This document shows, piece after piece, positions 38,274 to 49,282 of a stretch of 64,000 nt of DNA; the first letter of the stretch is position 1, and every line of letters starts with the position of its first letter. The position numbers and the translations under genes are program-made. The DNA is taken from the NCBI RefSeq assembly GCF_000010805.1, contig NC_012522.1:6758001-6822000 (forward strand). The letters run 5' to 3'. The DNA comes from Rhodococcus opacus B4 (GTDB lineage Bacteria; Actinomycetota; Actinomycetes; Mycobacteriales; Mycobacteriaceae). The notes beneath the pieces were generated by a model. The model saw only the letters and a program-made list of their open reading frames with translations. It did not search any database and was not told where the DNA came from.

Positions 38274-39085
38274 CCGCGCCTCACATTCGACCAGATCGAC
38301 AACGGAATGAAGACCAGCGCCAGCCCGCCGCACCACAGCAGGGTGGGTGTCAGTTGGTGGAACGTGATCGTGCCATCCGTCATGGCACGCATGGACGAGG
38401 AGAACTGCGAGATGGGCTGATTACGCACGAATCCCTGCGCCCACTCGGGGAACTGCGTCACCGGAACGAAACCGGAGGAGAACATGCCGAGGATCAGCTG
38501 GGGGAGCGTCAGCGCCTGACTGGTGACCTCGGGGCTGCGGGTGAGGGTGCCGAGCGCGTCGGCGCCCGTCGTCAGCGTGAACCCGATCAGCATCGCCAGC
38601 CCGCAGAACGCCGCGGTCAGCCCGAGCCCGCCGGAGAACCGGAAGCCGATCGCGTATCCGTAGCCGATCGCGGCGACGAGTGAGATAGTCGAGTGCACCA
38701 GGCACGCGGTCATGCGCGCCGTCAGCGGGACCGCCGCCCTGACCGGCATCGTCTGGAACCGGGAATTCATGCCGTTCGAGGCCTCGGTGGCCGCGCGGTG
38801 TGCCGCCGAGATCGCGGTGAACGCCATGGCCTGCAGGACGATGATCGGCATGACGAACTGTGCGTAGTCGATGCCCTGGAACTTCATCACCAGACGCAGC
38901 GGCAGATAGAAGCCGAGCGTGAAGATCAGGGGAGCGAACACCGCGATGAAGAACTGCCCGAACACCCACATCGTGTGCAGATTCCGCTGGGACAGCGCAA
39001 TCCACTGCTGGATGCTCGACGGATGCGGCCGCCGGTGCTTGCCTTCGAGGGTGCGCTCGAATCCGAGCTGGGCGGGCGCCGTCAC
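38270..39085 (-). CDS. ABC-2 type exporter permease (DrrB-like)
   Basis: A 271-residue ABC-2 permease. Hydrophobic helices lie near 42-68, 78-100, 128-155, 160-182, 190-210 and 245-262. Start GTG 39085 overlaps the stop of the ATPase gene (GTGA), and its own stop overlaps the next permease start. The segment SGFVPVTQFPEWAQGFVRNQP near 205-225 parallels SGFVPTGAYPTWLQPFVENQP in the neighbouring permease, so the two subunits are paralogous and likely heterodimerise. Confidence 0.87.
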   Translation of the reverse strand: MTAPAQLGFERTLEGKHRRPHPSSIQQWIALSQRNLHTMWVFGQFFIAVFAPLIFTLGFYLPLRLVMKFQGIDYAQFVMPIIVLQAMAFTAISAAHRAATEASNGMNSRFQTMPVRAAVPLTARMTACLVHSTISLVAAIGYGYAIGFRFSGGLGLTAAFCGLAMLIGFTLTTGADALGTLTRSPEVTSQALTLPQLILGMFSSGFVPVTQFPEWAQGFVRNQPISQFSSSMRAMTDGTITFHQLTPTLLWCGGLALVFIPLSIWSNVRRG

Positions 39086-40050
39086 GACGGCAGGCTCTCG
39101 TCGACGCGGACGTGGCCGGTGAGTGAGAGGAACACGTCGTCGAGGGACGGGCGCCGCAGGGCGATGTCGGCGAGTGTGACCCCGGCGAGGTCGAGTCGGC
39201 GCAGAACCTCGGCGAGCGTCTGGGCGCCGTGTTCGGCGGGAATCGACAACCGGTCGGTGCCTTCCTCGATGGCCCGGCCGGGCGGGCACAGGCTGGTGAG
39301 GATCTCCCGGACGCGCGGCAGGTCGTCGAGGCTCACCGGGACGACCTCGCAGTAGCTTCCGCCGGTCCGGGCCTTCAACTCGTCCGCCGTGCCCTCGGCG
39401 ATCACGGTGCCCTTGTCGATCACGACGATGTTGTCGCTGAGGAGGTCGGCCTCCTCGAGGTACTGCGTCGTCAGCAGGATCGTGATGCCCTGCTCCTTGA
39501 GCGCGGACACGAGAGACCACACGCCCTGGCGGCTGCGGGGGTCGAGGCCGGTGGTCGGCTCGTCGAGGAACACGACCTCGGGTCGGATCACGAGGCCACA
39601 GGCGATGTCTACGCGCCGGCGCATACCGCCGGAATACCCGGACACCTTCCGGTCACCCGCGTCGAGCAGATCGAACTGTGTCAGCAGGTCCTCCGCGCGC
39701 GATTTCGCGGACGCCTTGGGCAGGCCCATCAGCCGGCCGAACAGCACGAGATTCTCGCGCCCGGTCAAGGACTCGTCCAGCGCGGCGTACTGGCCCGTCA
39801 TCATGATGCTGCGACGGACGTCGGCGGCCTCCTCGACCACGTCGTGTCCGGCGACGAATGCGCGGCCCGCATCGGGGCGCAGCAGGGTCGACAGCACGTT
39901 GACGGTGGTGGTCTTCCCCGCGCCGTTGGGGCCGAGGATGCCCAGGACCGTGCCGCGGGGCACCTCGAAGCTGACACCCCGCAACGCTGCTACGTCACCG
40001 AAGGATTTCTCGATTCCCTCGACAAGAACGGCGGTGTCAGGTGCAGGCAT
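39082..40050 (-). CDS. ABC exporter ATP-binding protein (DrrA-like)
   Basis: A 322-residue ATPase of the DrrA family. Walker A is GPNGAGKTT (40-48), the signature SGGMRRRVDIA, and Walker B VVFLDEPTTGLD; the C-terminal 90 residues form the DrrA-type accessory domain that holds permeases. It energises export by the two permeases coded downstream with overlapping codons. The ATG at 40050 is followed in transcription by genes only, with no regulator attached. It is unrelated to the MceG ATPase that would drive the convergent mce system. Confidence 0.92.
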   Translation of the reverse strand: MPAPDTAVLVEGIEKSFGDVAALRGVSFEVPRGTVLGILGPNGAGKTTTVNVLSTLLRPDAGRAFVAGHDVVEEAADVRRSIMMTGQYAALDESLTGRENLVLFGRLMGLPKASAKSRAEDLLTQFDLLDAGDRKVSGYSGGMRRRVDIACGLVIRPEVVFLDEPTTGLDPRSRQGVWSLVSALKEQGITILLTTQYLEEADLLSDNIVVIDKGTVIAEGTADELKARTGGSYCEVVPVSLDDLPRVREILTSLCPPGRAIEEGTDRLSIPAEHGAQTLAEVLRRLDLAGVTLADIALRRPSLDDVFLSLTGHVRVDESLPS

Positions 40051-40336
40051 GTCCTCGAGTATGTCACGCGCGGAGGGCGATCAAGGCAGACCGGCGAACA
40101 CCCTCGCGCCCCCGGAAAACTTCTGTAACGGGAGCGGACGGCGACGCGATCATTACCGGACACCTGTACCACTTCGACCCCGGCGACCACGGCGGGGAGC
40201 GTCACGTTCCGGCGGATCTCGTGATGTACGCCGGGGTTCCGGTTCCGAAGAAGTGGCACACCGCAATTCGGTCCGGCGGCCGACGCGCCGTGGACGAATG
40301 TGAGCTTCGACATGAGCTCCCGGCCGTGACCTTCCG
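40051..40336. other. Intergenic stretch, no supported gene
   Basis: This 286-bp gap separates two minus-strand genes (DUF4442 protein upstream, DrrA-like ATPase downstream). Open frames exist on both strands, but none has a ribosome site or a recognisable product. It probably holds the exporter promoter; no convincing -35/-10 pair was identified. Confidence 0.5.
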
Positions 40337-40813
40337 CTATCGCGGGGTGACCCACGTCGTGATGTCGGCGTGCACCACCTCGGCTCCCCGGCGGTCGAGG
40401 ATGCGCACGGGCACGACCACGTCGGTGCCCGCGGCGATCGCGTCGAAGTCCGGCAGTTCCGAAAGTTCCGCGACGGCGCGGAGCGGCCCGTTCGCCTTGG
40501 CGAGGTAGTCGACGGTCATCGACTTCGGAATCCACCGGTGGGTCGACGGCACGGTCGCCTCGGAGAGCATGCCCATGGCGGCCTCGGCGAGGTTGCACGC
40601 GGCGATCGCATGGAACGTGCCCAGATGGTTGCGGACGCCCCACCATTTCGGTGCCCGTACTTCACAACGGCCCGGTCGCATCTCGACGACGCGGGGGAGC
40701 ACCGAGCCGAAGTAGGGGACGCGGACGCACATGCCGACGGAGAACAGAGCGTGTCCGAGCGCATTGTCGGGCAGCTTCTGCCAGGCGGCGTAAGTAGGGC
40801 TCGAGGGTGTCAT
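40337..40813 (-). CDS. DUF4442 hotdog-fold protein (PaaI-like thioesterase relative)
   Basis: A 158-residue single-domain protein of the DUF4442/hotdog superfamily. The segment NHLGTFHAIAACNLAEAAMG is the family helix that bears the presumed active-site or acyl-binding residues in hotdog thioesterases. It may hydrolyse or bind an acyl-CoA; activity is not established for this family. The start is ATG 40813, with a perfect 14-bp inverted repeat about 10 bp upstream. It is divergent from the ribosomal superoperon. Confidence 0.78.
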   Translation of the reverse strand: MTPSSPTYAAWQKLPDNALGHALFSVGMCVRVPYFGSVLPRVVEMRPGRCEVRAPKWWGVRNHLGTFHAIAACNLAEAAMGMLSEATVPSTHRWIPKSMTVDYLAKANGPLRAVAELSELPDFDAIAAGTDVVVPVRILDRRGAEVVHADITTWVTPR

Positions 40814-40822
40814 GCCCCGATA

Positions 40823-40836
40823 TTACTTGAAAGTAA
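40823..40836. promoter_or_regulatory. Perfect inverted repeat TTACTT-GA-AAGTAA
   Basis: Six-base arms TTACTT (40823-40828) and AAGTAA (40831-40836) flank GA, 10 bp upstream of the DUF4442 start. AT-rich against GC-rich surroundings, it has the form of a TetR/GntR/MarR-type operator that would block this gene's promoter or translation start. Confidence 0.5.
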
Positions 40837-40869
40837 GTTCAGGGACGGGCGAGAGTGATCGAGCCCGGT

Positions 40870-40898
40870 TTGATCTCTCCTGCCCGGTACGGCATACT
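40870..40898 (+). promoter_or_regulatory. Candidate sigma-A promoter of the S10 operon
   Basis: TTGATC (40870-40875), exactly 17 bp, then CATACT (40893-40898). Four of six bases match in each hexamer. It lies about 380 bp upstream of rpsJ on the coding strand. Confidence 0.45.
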
Positions 40899-41010
40899 GG
40901 TCGGGTTGCCTTGTCTGGGACGCGATCGTTTGCGGCCCGAAACAGGTGGGGTGAAACGTCGCGGTGTAGATCGAATGACCTGCTCGCGGCCACATGCAAG
41001 ACGGAAGCAG

Positions 41011-41044
41011 TACCTACTGGCACTCGAAACGAGTGCATCCGGTA
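41011..41044 (+). promoter_or_regulatory. Hairpin in the rpsJ leader
   Basis: GCACTCG (41020-41026), loop AAA and CGAGTGC (41030-41036) form a perfect 7-bp stem. TACC (41011-41014) and GGTA (41041-41044) can add an outer helix across an internal loop. It lies about 240 nt before rpsJ. It may be a regulatory leader element. Confidence 0.5.
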
Positions 41045-41278
41045 CGCGTTCCCGGCCCGAAAAGCTGAAAAGTTGCGGGTCGGAGAATGAGTGGGAGGGC
41101 GACACGCCCGACCGCGTGTACCGGAGAACCATGACAGATGAACAGCGGCAGCGGATCGGGTGTGTCCCGGTCGCCTAGCGTTCGGACAGTTGCGGCCCAG
41201 GTAAGGGACTGTGCAGACGAGGTAGTTCGGCCCGACTCGGGTGGGACTACGAAACGCGGCAAGAAAAGGACACTAAGC

Positions 41279-41584
41279 GTGGCGGGACAGAAGATCCGCA
41301 TCAGGCTCAAGGCCTACGACCATGAGGCGATCGACGCGTCAGCGCGCAAGATCGTCGAGACGGTGACCCGTACCGGGGCCCGCGTCGTTGGACCCGTGCC
41401 GTTGCCGACCGAAAAGAACGTGTACTGCGTCATCCGCTCGCCGCACAAGTACAAGGACTCGCGCGAGCACTTCGAGATGCGTACTCACAAGCGGCTTATC
41501 GACATCCTCGACCCGACGCCCAAGACGGTTGACGCGCTCATGCGCATCGACCTTCCGGCCAGCGTCGACGTCAACATTCAGTGA
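41279..41584 (+). CDS. rpsJ: 30S ribosomal protein S10
   Basis: A 101-residue S10 of normal length, beginning [14 protein letters not shown] and ending DVNIQ. It is a head-domain protein of the 30S subunit and, as NusE, also takes part in antitermination. The GTG at 41279 follows AAAAGGACACTAAGC; upstream in-frame codons give no S10 similarity. It is the first gene of the S10 operon. Confidence 0.97.
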   Translation: MAGQKIRIRLKAYDHEAIDASARKIVETVTRTGARVVGPVPLPTEKNVYCVIRSPHKYKDSREHFEMRTHKRLIDILDPTPKTVDALMRIDLPASVDVNIQ

Positions 41585-41604
41585 GCGCGGCGGAGACAAA
41601 AACA

Positions 41605-42261
41605 ATGACTGATACCAAGATCAAGGGAATCCTGGGCACCAAGCTCGGCATGACCCAGGTCTTCGACGAGAACAACCGGGTCGTTCCGGTCACCGTCGTG
41701 AAGGCCGGGCCGAACGTCGTGACCCAGATTCGTACCGAAGAGCGTGACGGCTACAGCGCCGTGCAGCTCGCGTTCGGCGCCATCGACCCGCGCAAGGTGA
41801 ACAAGCCGACTTCCGGCCAGTTCGCCAAGGCCGGCGTCACCCCGCGCCGCCACGTTGTGGAGCTCCGCGTTGCCGACACCTCGGAGTACGAGGTCGGCCA
41901 GGAACTTACCGCCGAGGTCTTCGAGGACGGCGCCTACGTCGACGTCACGGGAACCAGCAAGGGTAAGGGCTTCGCCGGAACCATGAAGCGCCACGGCTTC
42001 GCCGGCCAGGGTGCATCGCACGGTGCGCAGGCCGTTCACCGCCGCCCCGGTTCCATCGGTGGTTGCGCCACTCCGGGCCGCGTGTTCAAGGGCATGCGCA
42101 TGTCCGGCCGCATGGGTAGCGACCGCATCACGACGCAGAACCTCTCCGTCCACAAGGTGGACGCCGAGAACGGCCTGCTGCTGATCAAGGGTGCGATCCC
42201 CGGCCGCAAGGGTGGCCTTGTGATCGTCAAGAGTGCAGTGAAGGGTGGTGCACGAGCATGA
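41605..42261 (+). CDS. rplC: 50S ribosomal protein L3
   Basis: A 218-residue L3, recognised by [12 protein letters not shown] at the N-terminus and the central [15 protein letters not shown] loop that reaches toward the peptidyl transferase centre. It is an early assembly protein of the 50S subunit. I chose ATG 41605 over an upstream in-frame GTG (41581) because the family starts here. The stop overlaps rplD (ATGA). Confidence 0.97.
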   Translation: MTDTKIKGILGTKLGMTQVFDENNRVVPVTVVKAGPNVVTQIRTEERDGYSAVQLAFGAIDPRKVNKPTSGQFAKAGVTPRRHVVELRVADTSEYEVGQELTAEVFEDGAYVDVTGTSKGKGFAGTMKRHGFAGQGASHGAQAVHRRPGSIGGCATPGRVFKGMRMSGRMGSDRITTQNLSVHKVDAENGLLLIKGAIPGRKGGLVIVKSAVKGGARA

Positions 42262-42947
42262 CCAGCACCGAGACATCGACGACCAAGCTGACGCTGGACG
42301 TCAAGGTCGCCGGCGGCAAGACCAACGGCACCGTCGAACTCCCCGCGGAGATCTTCGACGCGCCTGCCAACATCGCGCTTCTCCACCAGGTTGTCGTCGC
42401 GCAGCTCGCCGCTGCACGTCAGGGCACCCACGCCACCAAGACCCGCGGCGAGGTTCGCGGCGGTGGCAAGAAGCCGTACCGCCAGAAGGGCACCGGCCGC
42501 GCTCGTCAGGGCTCGACCCGTGCGCCGCAGTTCGCAGGCGGTGGCACCGTCCACGGCCCGCAGCCGCGCGACTACAGCCAGCGGACCCCCAAGAAGATGA
42601 AGGCCGCCGCCCTGCGCGGAGCCCTGTCCGACCGGGCCCGTAACGAGCGCATCCACGTGATCACCGAACTGGTCGCCGGTCAGACTCCGTCCACGAAGTC
42701 CGCCCGCACCTTCCTCGGCGAGATCTCGGATCGCAAGAAGGTCCTGCTCGTCGTCGGACGCGCGGACATCGCGGCCTGGAAGAGCGTGCAGAACCTGGAA
42801 GGCGTGCACCCCATCGCACCCGACCAGCTCAACACCTACGACGTGCTCAACAGCGATGACGTCGTGTTCAGCGTCGAGGCGCTCAACGCGTTCATCCACG
42901 GGCCCGCCGAGACCGCCCAGGAAGAGAACAAGGAGGAGGGCAAGTGA
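42258..42947 (+). CDS. rplD: 50S ribosomal protein L4
   Basis: A 229-residue L4. The long exit-tunnel loop contains [20 protein letters not shown], with a GGGTVHGP turn. In E. coli L4 also represses its own operon; the long rpsJ leader would allow something similar here, unproven. A short acidic tail (EENKEEGK) ends the protein. The start overlaps rplC and the end overlaps rplW. Confidence 0.97.
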
Positions 42948-43249
42948 GCACCATCGCCGATCCCCGCGACATCCTGCTCGCCCCGGTCATCTCCGAGAAG
43001 TCCTACGGACTGATCGAGGAAGGCACCTACACCTTCCTGGTGCACCCGGACTCGAACAAGACGCAGATCAAGATTGCCGTCGAGAAGATCTTCGGCGTCA
43101 CCGTGACCAGCGTCAACACCGCCAACCGTCAGGGCAAGCGCAAGCGGACCCGCTTCGGTTACGGCAAGCGCAAGGACACCAAGCGCGCGCTCGTGACCCT
43201 CTCGGCCGACAGCAAGCCCATCGAGATCTTCGGAGGACCGGTCGCGTAA
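42944..43249 (+). CDS. rplW: 50S ribosomal protein L23
   Basis: A 101-residue L23, located at the tunnel exit where trigger factor and SRP dock. The start is GTG 42944 within GTGA, with AAGGAGGAGGG inside the end of rplD. Family features include [11 protein letters not shown] and the basic loop [17 protein letters not shown]. Confidence 0.96.
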
Positions 43250-43288
43250 GCGCCGGGACTTGACGAGACATAGAGGACGAGAAGACTC

Positions 43289-44125
<837 letters not shown>

Positions 44126-44138
44126 GAGGGAGTGAAGG

Positions 44139-44416
44139 ATGCCACGCAGCCTCAAGAAGGGCCCGTTCGTCGATGACCACCTCCTCGCGAAGGTGGACGT
44201 GCAGAACGAGAAGGGGACCAAGCAGGTCATCAAGACCTGGTCCCGTCGTTCCACGATCATCCCGGACTTCATCGGCCACACGTTTGCGGTTCACGACGGC
44301 CGCAAGCACGTCCCCGTGTTCGTTTCCGACTCGATGGTCGGACACAAGCTCGGAGAGTTTGCACCGACCCGCACGTTCAAGGGTCACATCAAGGATGATC
44401 GGAAGGCGAAGAGGCG

Positions 44417-44420
<4 letters not shown>
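44139..44420 (+). CDS. rpsS: 30S ribosomal protein S19
   Basis: A 93-residue S19 of the 30S head, contacting the A-site finger. It begins [14 protein letters not shown], a highly conserved start. AGGAGGGAGTGAAGG precedes the ATG at 44139. The stop overlaps rplV (ATGA). Confidence 0.97.
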
Positions 44421-45627
<1,207 letters not shown>

Positions 45628-45630
45628 CGC

Positions 45631-46047
45631 ATGTTGATCCCACGGCGGGTCAAGCACCGCAAGCAGCACCATCCGAGCCGTTCGGGTGCCGCCAAGGGTG
45701 GAACCCAGGTGACCTTCGGTGACTACGGCATCCAGGCTCTCGAGCCCGCCTACATCACCAACCGGCAGATCGAGTCCGCTCGTATCGCCATGACCCGGCA
45801 CATCAAGCGTGGCGGCAAGATCTGGATCAACATCTTCCCGGATCGCCCCCTCACCAAGAAGCCGGCCGAGACCCGCATGGGTTCCGGTAAGGGTTCGCCC
45901 GAGTGGTGGATCGCGAACGTCAAGCCCGGTCGCGTGATGTTCGAGATGAGCTACCCCAATGAGGAGATCGCTCGTGAGGCCCTGCGCCGCGCGATGCACA
46001 AGCTCCCGTGCAAGTGCCGGATCGTGACTAGGGAGGAGCAGTTCTGA
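45631..46047 (+). CDS. rplP: 50S ribosomal protein L16
   Basis: A 138-residue L16, which sits by the A- and P-site tRNAs. Conserved parts are [13 protein letters not shown], the [16 protein letters not shown] segment and PVTKKP-like [15 protein letters not shown]. Its ribosome site AAGGAGGGC lies within the end of rpsC. The stop overlaps rpmC (TGATG). Confidence 0.97.
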   Translation: MLIPRRVKHRKQHHPSRSGAAKGGTQVTFGDYGIQALEPAYITNRQIESARIAMTRHIKRGGKIWINIFPDRPLTKKPAETRMGSGKGSPEWWIANVKPGRVMFEMSYPNEEIAREALRRAMHKLPCKCRIVTREEQF

Positions 46048-46283
46048 TGGCTACTGGAACCCCAGCCGCAGAGCTCCGCGAGCTCACCGAAGAAGAGCTG
46101 GTCACCCGGCTTCGTGAGTCGAAGGAAGAGCTGTTCAACCTTCGTTTCCAGATGGCCACGGGTCAGATGGACAACAACCGTCGACTTCGTACCGTTCGTC
46201 ACGAGATCGCGCGTATCTACACCGTTCTGCGTGAGCGTGAGCTCGGGCTGGCCGTCGGTCCGGACGCAGGTGACGCGGCATGA
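46047..46283 (+). CDS. rpmC: 50S ribosomal protein L29
   Basis: A 78-residue two-helix L29 near the tunnel exit. [21 protein letters not shown] and [11 protein letters not shown] are typical. It begins at ATG 46047 overlapping the rplP stop and ends overlapping rpsQ (ATGA). Confidence 0.96.
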   Translation: MATGTPAAELRELTEEELVTRLRESKEELFNLRFQMATGQMDNNRRLRTVRHEIARIYTVLRERELGLAVGPDAGDAA

Positions 46284-46561
46284 GTGAGGAAAAAGCAGTG
46301 AGTACTGAAGAGCGCGGCAGCCGCAAGGTCCGCACCGGATACGTCGTCTCCGACAAGATGGAGAAGACGATCGTGGTCGAGCTCGAGGACCGGGTCAAGC
46401 ACCCGCTCTACGGCAAGATCATCCGGCGCACCAGCAAGGTGAAGGCGCACGACGAGAACGGCGTCGCAGGCATCGGTGACCGCGTGCAGCTGATGGAGAC
46501 CCGTCCGCTGTCCGCGACCAAGCACTGGCGTCTCGTCGAGGTCCTCGAGAAGGCCAAGTAA
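46280..46561 (+). CDS. rpsQ: 30S ribosomal protein S17
   Basis: A 93-residue S17, an OB-fold primary binding protein of 16S rRNA. The core [19 protein letters not shown] is unmistakable. ATG 46280 overlaps the rpmC stop, but a GTG at 46298 with GAGGAAAA upstream would give an 87-residue form closer to the family length. It is the last gene of the S10 segment and is followed by a strong hairpin. Confidence 0.95.
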   Translation: MSEEKAVSTEERGSRKVRTGYVVSDKMEKTIVVELEDRVKHPLYGKIIRRTSKVKAHDENGVAGIGDRVQLMETRPLSATKHWRLVEVLEKAK

Positions 46562-46587
46562 GAACCGAATAATGTATCCGGTACGAT

Positions 46588-46626
46588 GGTGGGGTTGCCT
46601 TGCGGCCGACGCACGGCAACCCCACC
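46588..46626 (+). terminator. Perfect stem-loop between rpsQ and rplN
   Basis: GGTGGGGTTGCC (46588-46599) and GGCAACCCCACC (46615-46626) form a 12-bp perfect stem with a 15-nt loop, without a U-tract. It lies in the 169-bp gap dividing the S10 and spc gene groups. A -10-like TACGAT (46582-46587) sits immediately before the stem. It could be a terminator/attenuator or an RNA processing site. Confidence 0.65.
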
Positions 46627-46730
46627 GTTGTGCCGCCCACCGGGGCGGCCCCTCTCGCAGGGCACGGGTGCAGACCGCGCACGTCGGGTCGGAAATCTGC
46701 CGTGCAACAGTCCAGGTCAAGGAGAAGTAA

Positions 46731-47099
46731 GTGATTCAGCAGGAGTCGCGGCTGCGCGTCGCCGACAACACGGGTGCCAAGGAGATTCTCTGCATCCGCG
46801 TTCTCGGTGGTTCGTCTCGCCGTTACGCCGGGATCGGCGACATCATCGTCGCCACCGTCAAGGACGCCATCCCGGGTGGAAACATCAAGAAGGGCGAGGT
46901 CGTCAAGGCCGTCATCGTCCGCACCACCAAGGAACGTCGCCGTCCGGACGGTTCGTACATCAAGTTCGACGAGAACGCCGCCGTCCTCATCAAGCCGGAC
47001 AACGATCCCCGTGGCACCCGCATCTTCGGCCCCGTCGGCCGTGAGCTGCGTGAGAAGAAGTTCATGAAGATCGTCTCGCTCGCCCCGGAGGTGCTGTGA
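46731..47099 (+). CDS. rplN: 50S ribosomal protein L14
   Basis: A 122-residue L14 at the subunit interface. [18 protein letters not shown] and the C-terminal IVSLAPEVL are conserved. It uses GTG 46731 after AAGGAGAAGTAA. It is first in the spc segment and is separated from rpsQ by a hairpin-bearing gap. The stop overlaps rplX. Confidence 0.97.
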   Translation: MIQQESRLRVADNTGAKEILCIRVLGGSSRRYAGIGDIIVATVKDAIPGGNIKKGEVVKAVIVRTTKERRRPDGSYIKFDENAAVLIKPDNDPRGTRIFGPVGRELREKKFMKIVSLAPEVL

Positions 47100-47416
47100 T
47101 GAAGGTGCACAAGGGTGACACCGTGCTGGTCATCGCCGGCAAGGACAAGGGCGCGAAAGGCAAGGTCATCCAGGCCTACCCCGCGACCAACAAGGTCCTC
47201 GTCGAAGGCGTGAACCGCATCAAGAAGCACACCGCGGTTTCCGCGAACGAGCGCGGAGCTTCCTCCGGCGGCATCGTCACGCAGGAAGCCCCGATCCACG
47301 TTTCCAACGTCGCGGTCGTCGACTCGGACGGCAACCCCACTCGCGTGGGCTACCGGACCGACGAAGAGTCCGGCAAGCGCGTTCGGATTTCCCGGAAGAA
47401 CGGGAAGGACATCTGA
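47099..47416 (+). CDS. rplX: 50S ribosomal protein L24
   Basis: A 105-residue L24, an assembly initiator with a KOW motif ([22 protein letters not shown]). ATG 47099 overlaps the rplN stop as TGATG; a GTG one codon earlier is less likely. It is followed after one base by rplE. Confidence 0.96.
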   Translation: MKVHKGDTVLVIAGKDKGAKGKVIQAYPATNKVLVEGVNRIKKHTAVSANERGASSGGIVTQEAPIHVSNVAVVDSDGNPTRVGYRTDEESGKRVRISRKNGKDI

Positions 47417-47417
47417 C

Positions 47418-47984
47418 ATGACCTCCACTGAGAACAAGATCCAGCCGCGCCTGAAGACTCGCTACCGCGAGGAGATCAAGGCTGCGCTGAACACCGAGTT
47501 CGACTACGCCAACGTGATGCAGATCCCCGGCGTCGTCAAGGTCGTCGTCAACATGGGTGTCGGTGACGCCGCGCGCGACGCCAAGCTGATCAACGGTGCC
47601 GTCAACGATCTCGCTCTGATCACCGGTCAGAAGCCCGAGATCCGCAAGGCCCGCAAGTCCATCGCGCAGTTCAAGCTCCGCGAGGGAATGCCGATCGGTG
47701 CCCGCGTCACGCTGCGTGGCGACCGCATGTGGGAGTTCCTGGACCGTCTCGTGTCCGTCGCGCTTCCCCGCATCAGGGACTTCCGAGGCCTGTCGGGCAA
47801 CCAGTTCGACGGCAACGGCAACTACACGTTCGGCCTGAACGAGCAGTCGATGTTCCACGAGATCGACGTGGACAAGATCGACCGCCCGCGCGGCATGGAC
47901 ATCACCGTGGTGACCACCGCGACCAACAACGAAGAAGGCCGTGCCCTGCTGAAGCACCTCGGCTTCCCGTTCAAGGAGAACTGA
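47418..47984 (+). CDS. rplE: 50S ribosomal protein L5
   Basis: A 188-residue L5, the 5S rRNA-binding protein of the central protuberance. Conserved parts are [30 protein letters not shown] and [11 protein letters not shown]. The start is ATG 47418. It is followed by rpsN after 4 bp. Confidence 0.97.
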   Translation: MTSTENKIQPRLKTRYREEIKAALNTEFDYANVMQIPGVVKVVVNMGVGDAARDAKLINGAVNDLALITGQKPEIRKARKSIAQFKLREGMPIGARVTLRGDRMWEFLDRLVSVALPRIRDFRGLSGNQFDGNGNYTFGLNEQSMFHEIDVDKIDRPRGMDITVVTTATNNEEGRALLKHLGFPFKEN

Positions 47985-47988
47985 GCTA

Positions 47989-48174
47989 ATGGCTAAGAAG
48001 GCATTGGTCAACAAGGCCAACAAGAAGCCCAAGTTCGCGGTGCGCGCCTACACCCGCTGCCAGCGCTGCGGCCGTCCGCACTCGGTGTTCCGCAAGTTCG
48101 GCCTGTGCCGAATCTGCGTCCGTGAGATGGCGCACGCGGGCGAGCTCCCCGGCGTTCACAAGAGCTCCTGGTGA
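47989..48174 (+). CDS. rpsN: 30S ribosomal protein S14, zinc-binding type Z
   Basis: A 61-residue short S14 with four cysteines in two CxxC pairs (CQRC and CRIC) that form a zinc ribbon, the C+ version. Actinobacteria often also carry a longer cysteine-free S14 elsewhere, used when zinc is scarce. The order L5-S14-S8 matches the standard spc operon. A strong hairpin follows 3 bp after its stop. Confidence 0.97.
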   Translation: MAKKALVNKANKKPKFAVRAYTRCQRCGRPHSVFRKFGLCRICVREMAHAGELPGVHKSSW

Positions 48175-48177
48175 GCC

Positions 48178-48212
48178 GGTGACGCCGTCGCCTCCCCGGC
48201 GACGGCGTCACC
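48178..48212 (+). terminator. Perfect 15-bp stem-loop between rpsN and rpsH
   Basis: GGTGACGCCGTCGCC (48178-48192) pairs perfectly with GGCGACGGCGTCACC (48198-48212) around a 5-nt loop, directly after the rpsN stop. No U-tract follows. Such a stem inside the spc operon suggests partial termination, transcript processing or 3'-end stabilisation. Confidence 0.75.
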
Positions 48213-48328
48213 CCCCCACAGACTTCCGGTTCGTAACCTCGGACCGGGAAACGTAAGACCTACTTCGCGATAGGCCTGCGCCGGAAACGGCAGAGGGAAC
48301 CGTTGTGAGAAAGGTAGAGGTCAACCTC

Positions 48329-48727
48329 ATGACCATGACCGACCCCATCGCAGACTTCTTGACGCGTCTGCGCAACGCCAACACGGCGTACCACGATGAG
48401 GTGAAGTTGCCCCACTCGAAGATCAAGGCGAACATCGCCGAGATCCTCAAGCGCGAGGGTTACATCGCCGACTACCGCACCGAAGACGCCGAGGTGGGCA
48501 AGACCCTCATCGTCGACCTGAAGTACGGCCCGAGCCGTGAGCGCAGCCTTGCCGGCGTGCGTCGCGTCTCCAAGCCCGGTCTGCGTGTGTACGCGAAGTC
48601 CACCAACCTGCCCAAGGTTCTGGGCGGCCTCGGCGTGGCGATCATTTCCACGTCCACCGGCCTGCTCACCGATCGCCAGGCGGCCAATCAAGGAGTGGGC
48701 GGGGAAGTCCTCGCCTACGTCTGGTAA
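48329..48727 (+). CDS. rpsH: 30S ribosomal protein S8
   Basis: A 132-residue S8, a primary 16S rRNA binder; in E. coli it represses spc operon translation. It begins [17 protein letters not shown], and I chose ATG 48329 on that basis rather than a GTG 24 bases upstream. The C-terminal [13 protein letters not shown] is conserved. It lies 155 bp after rpsN behind a strong hairpin, so it may have its own promoter. Confidence 0.96.
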   Translation: MTMTDPIADFLTRLRNANTAYHDEVKLPHSKIKANIAEILKREGYIADYRTEDAEVGKTLIVDLKYGPSRERSLAGVRRVSKPGLRVYAKSTNLPKVLGGLGVAIISTSTGLLTDRQAANQGVGGEVLAYVW

Positions 48728-48741
48728 GGGAGGCCACCACA

Positions 48742-49281
48742 ATGTCGCGTATTGGAAAGATTCCCGTCACCGTCCCCGGCGGCGTCGACGTCTCGATCGA
48801 CGGCCAGGACGTCACGGTCAAGGGTCCCAAGGGCACGCTGGCCCTGACGATCTCCGAGCCGATCGTCATTGCGAAGAACGACGACGGCACGCTCAGCGTG
48901 ACCCGTCCGGACGACGAGCGTCGCAGCCGCGCGCTGCACGGTCTGTCCCGCACCCTGGTTCAGAACCTCATCACCGGTGTCACCGACGGTTACACCACCA
49001 AGATGGAGATTCACGGCGTCGGTTACCGCGTCGCTCTCAAGGGCAAGGACCTCGAGTTCGCACTCGGCTACAGCCACCCGGTCCCGATCGAGGCTCCGGA
49101 AGGCATCACCTTCGCGGTCGAGTCGCCCACCAAGTTCTCGGTGTCGGGCATCGACAAGCAGAAGGTCGGGCAGATCTCGGCCAACATCCGTCGTCTCCGC
49201 CGTCCGGACCCGTACAAGGGCAAGGGCGTGCGTTACGAGGGTGAGCAGATCCGCCGCAAGGTCGGAAAGACGGGTAAGTGA
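48742..49281 (+). CDS. rplF: 50S ribosomal protein L6
   Basis: A 179-residue L6 with two related alpha/beta domains. It starts [16 protein letters not shown], and the C-terminal [21 protein letters not shown] is typical. It binds near the factor-binding site of the 50S subunit. AAGGGAGG precedes the ATG at 48742. Confidence 0.97.
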   Translation: MSRIGKIPVTVPGGVDVSIDGQDVTVKGPKGTLALTISEPIVIAKNDDGTLSVTRPDDERRSRALHGLSRTLVQNLITGVTDGYTTKMEIHGVGYRVALKGKDLEFALGYSHPVPIEAPEGITFAVESPTKFSVSGIDKQKVGQISANIRRLRRPDPYKGKGVRYEGEQIRRKVGKTGK

Positions 49282-49282
49282 T

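Larger units (their letters stand above)
40814..41278 (+). other. 465-bp leader/intergenic region before the S10 operon
   Basis: No gene is supported here. The region holds the operator-like repeat by the DUF4442 start, a candidate rpsJ promoter at 40870-40898, a stable hairpin at 41020-41036, and a smaller hairpin GGGCG-ACA-CGCCC near 41097-41109. If transcription starts near 40905, the rpsJ leader would be about 370 nt. That is long enough for attenuation or r-protein feedback, as in other S10 leaders; this is inference. Confidence 0.55.

Noticed and set aside
40041-40508. Plus-strand open frame in the gap before the DUF4442 gene
   Set aside because: It overlaps the 3' end of DUF4442 antisense, lacks a ribosome site and matches nothing recognisable.
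40839-41310. Small open frames on both strands in the S10 leader
   Set aside because: None has a ribosome site or family features; structure and promoter signals explain the region better.
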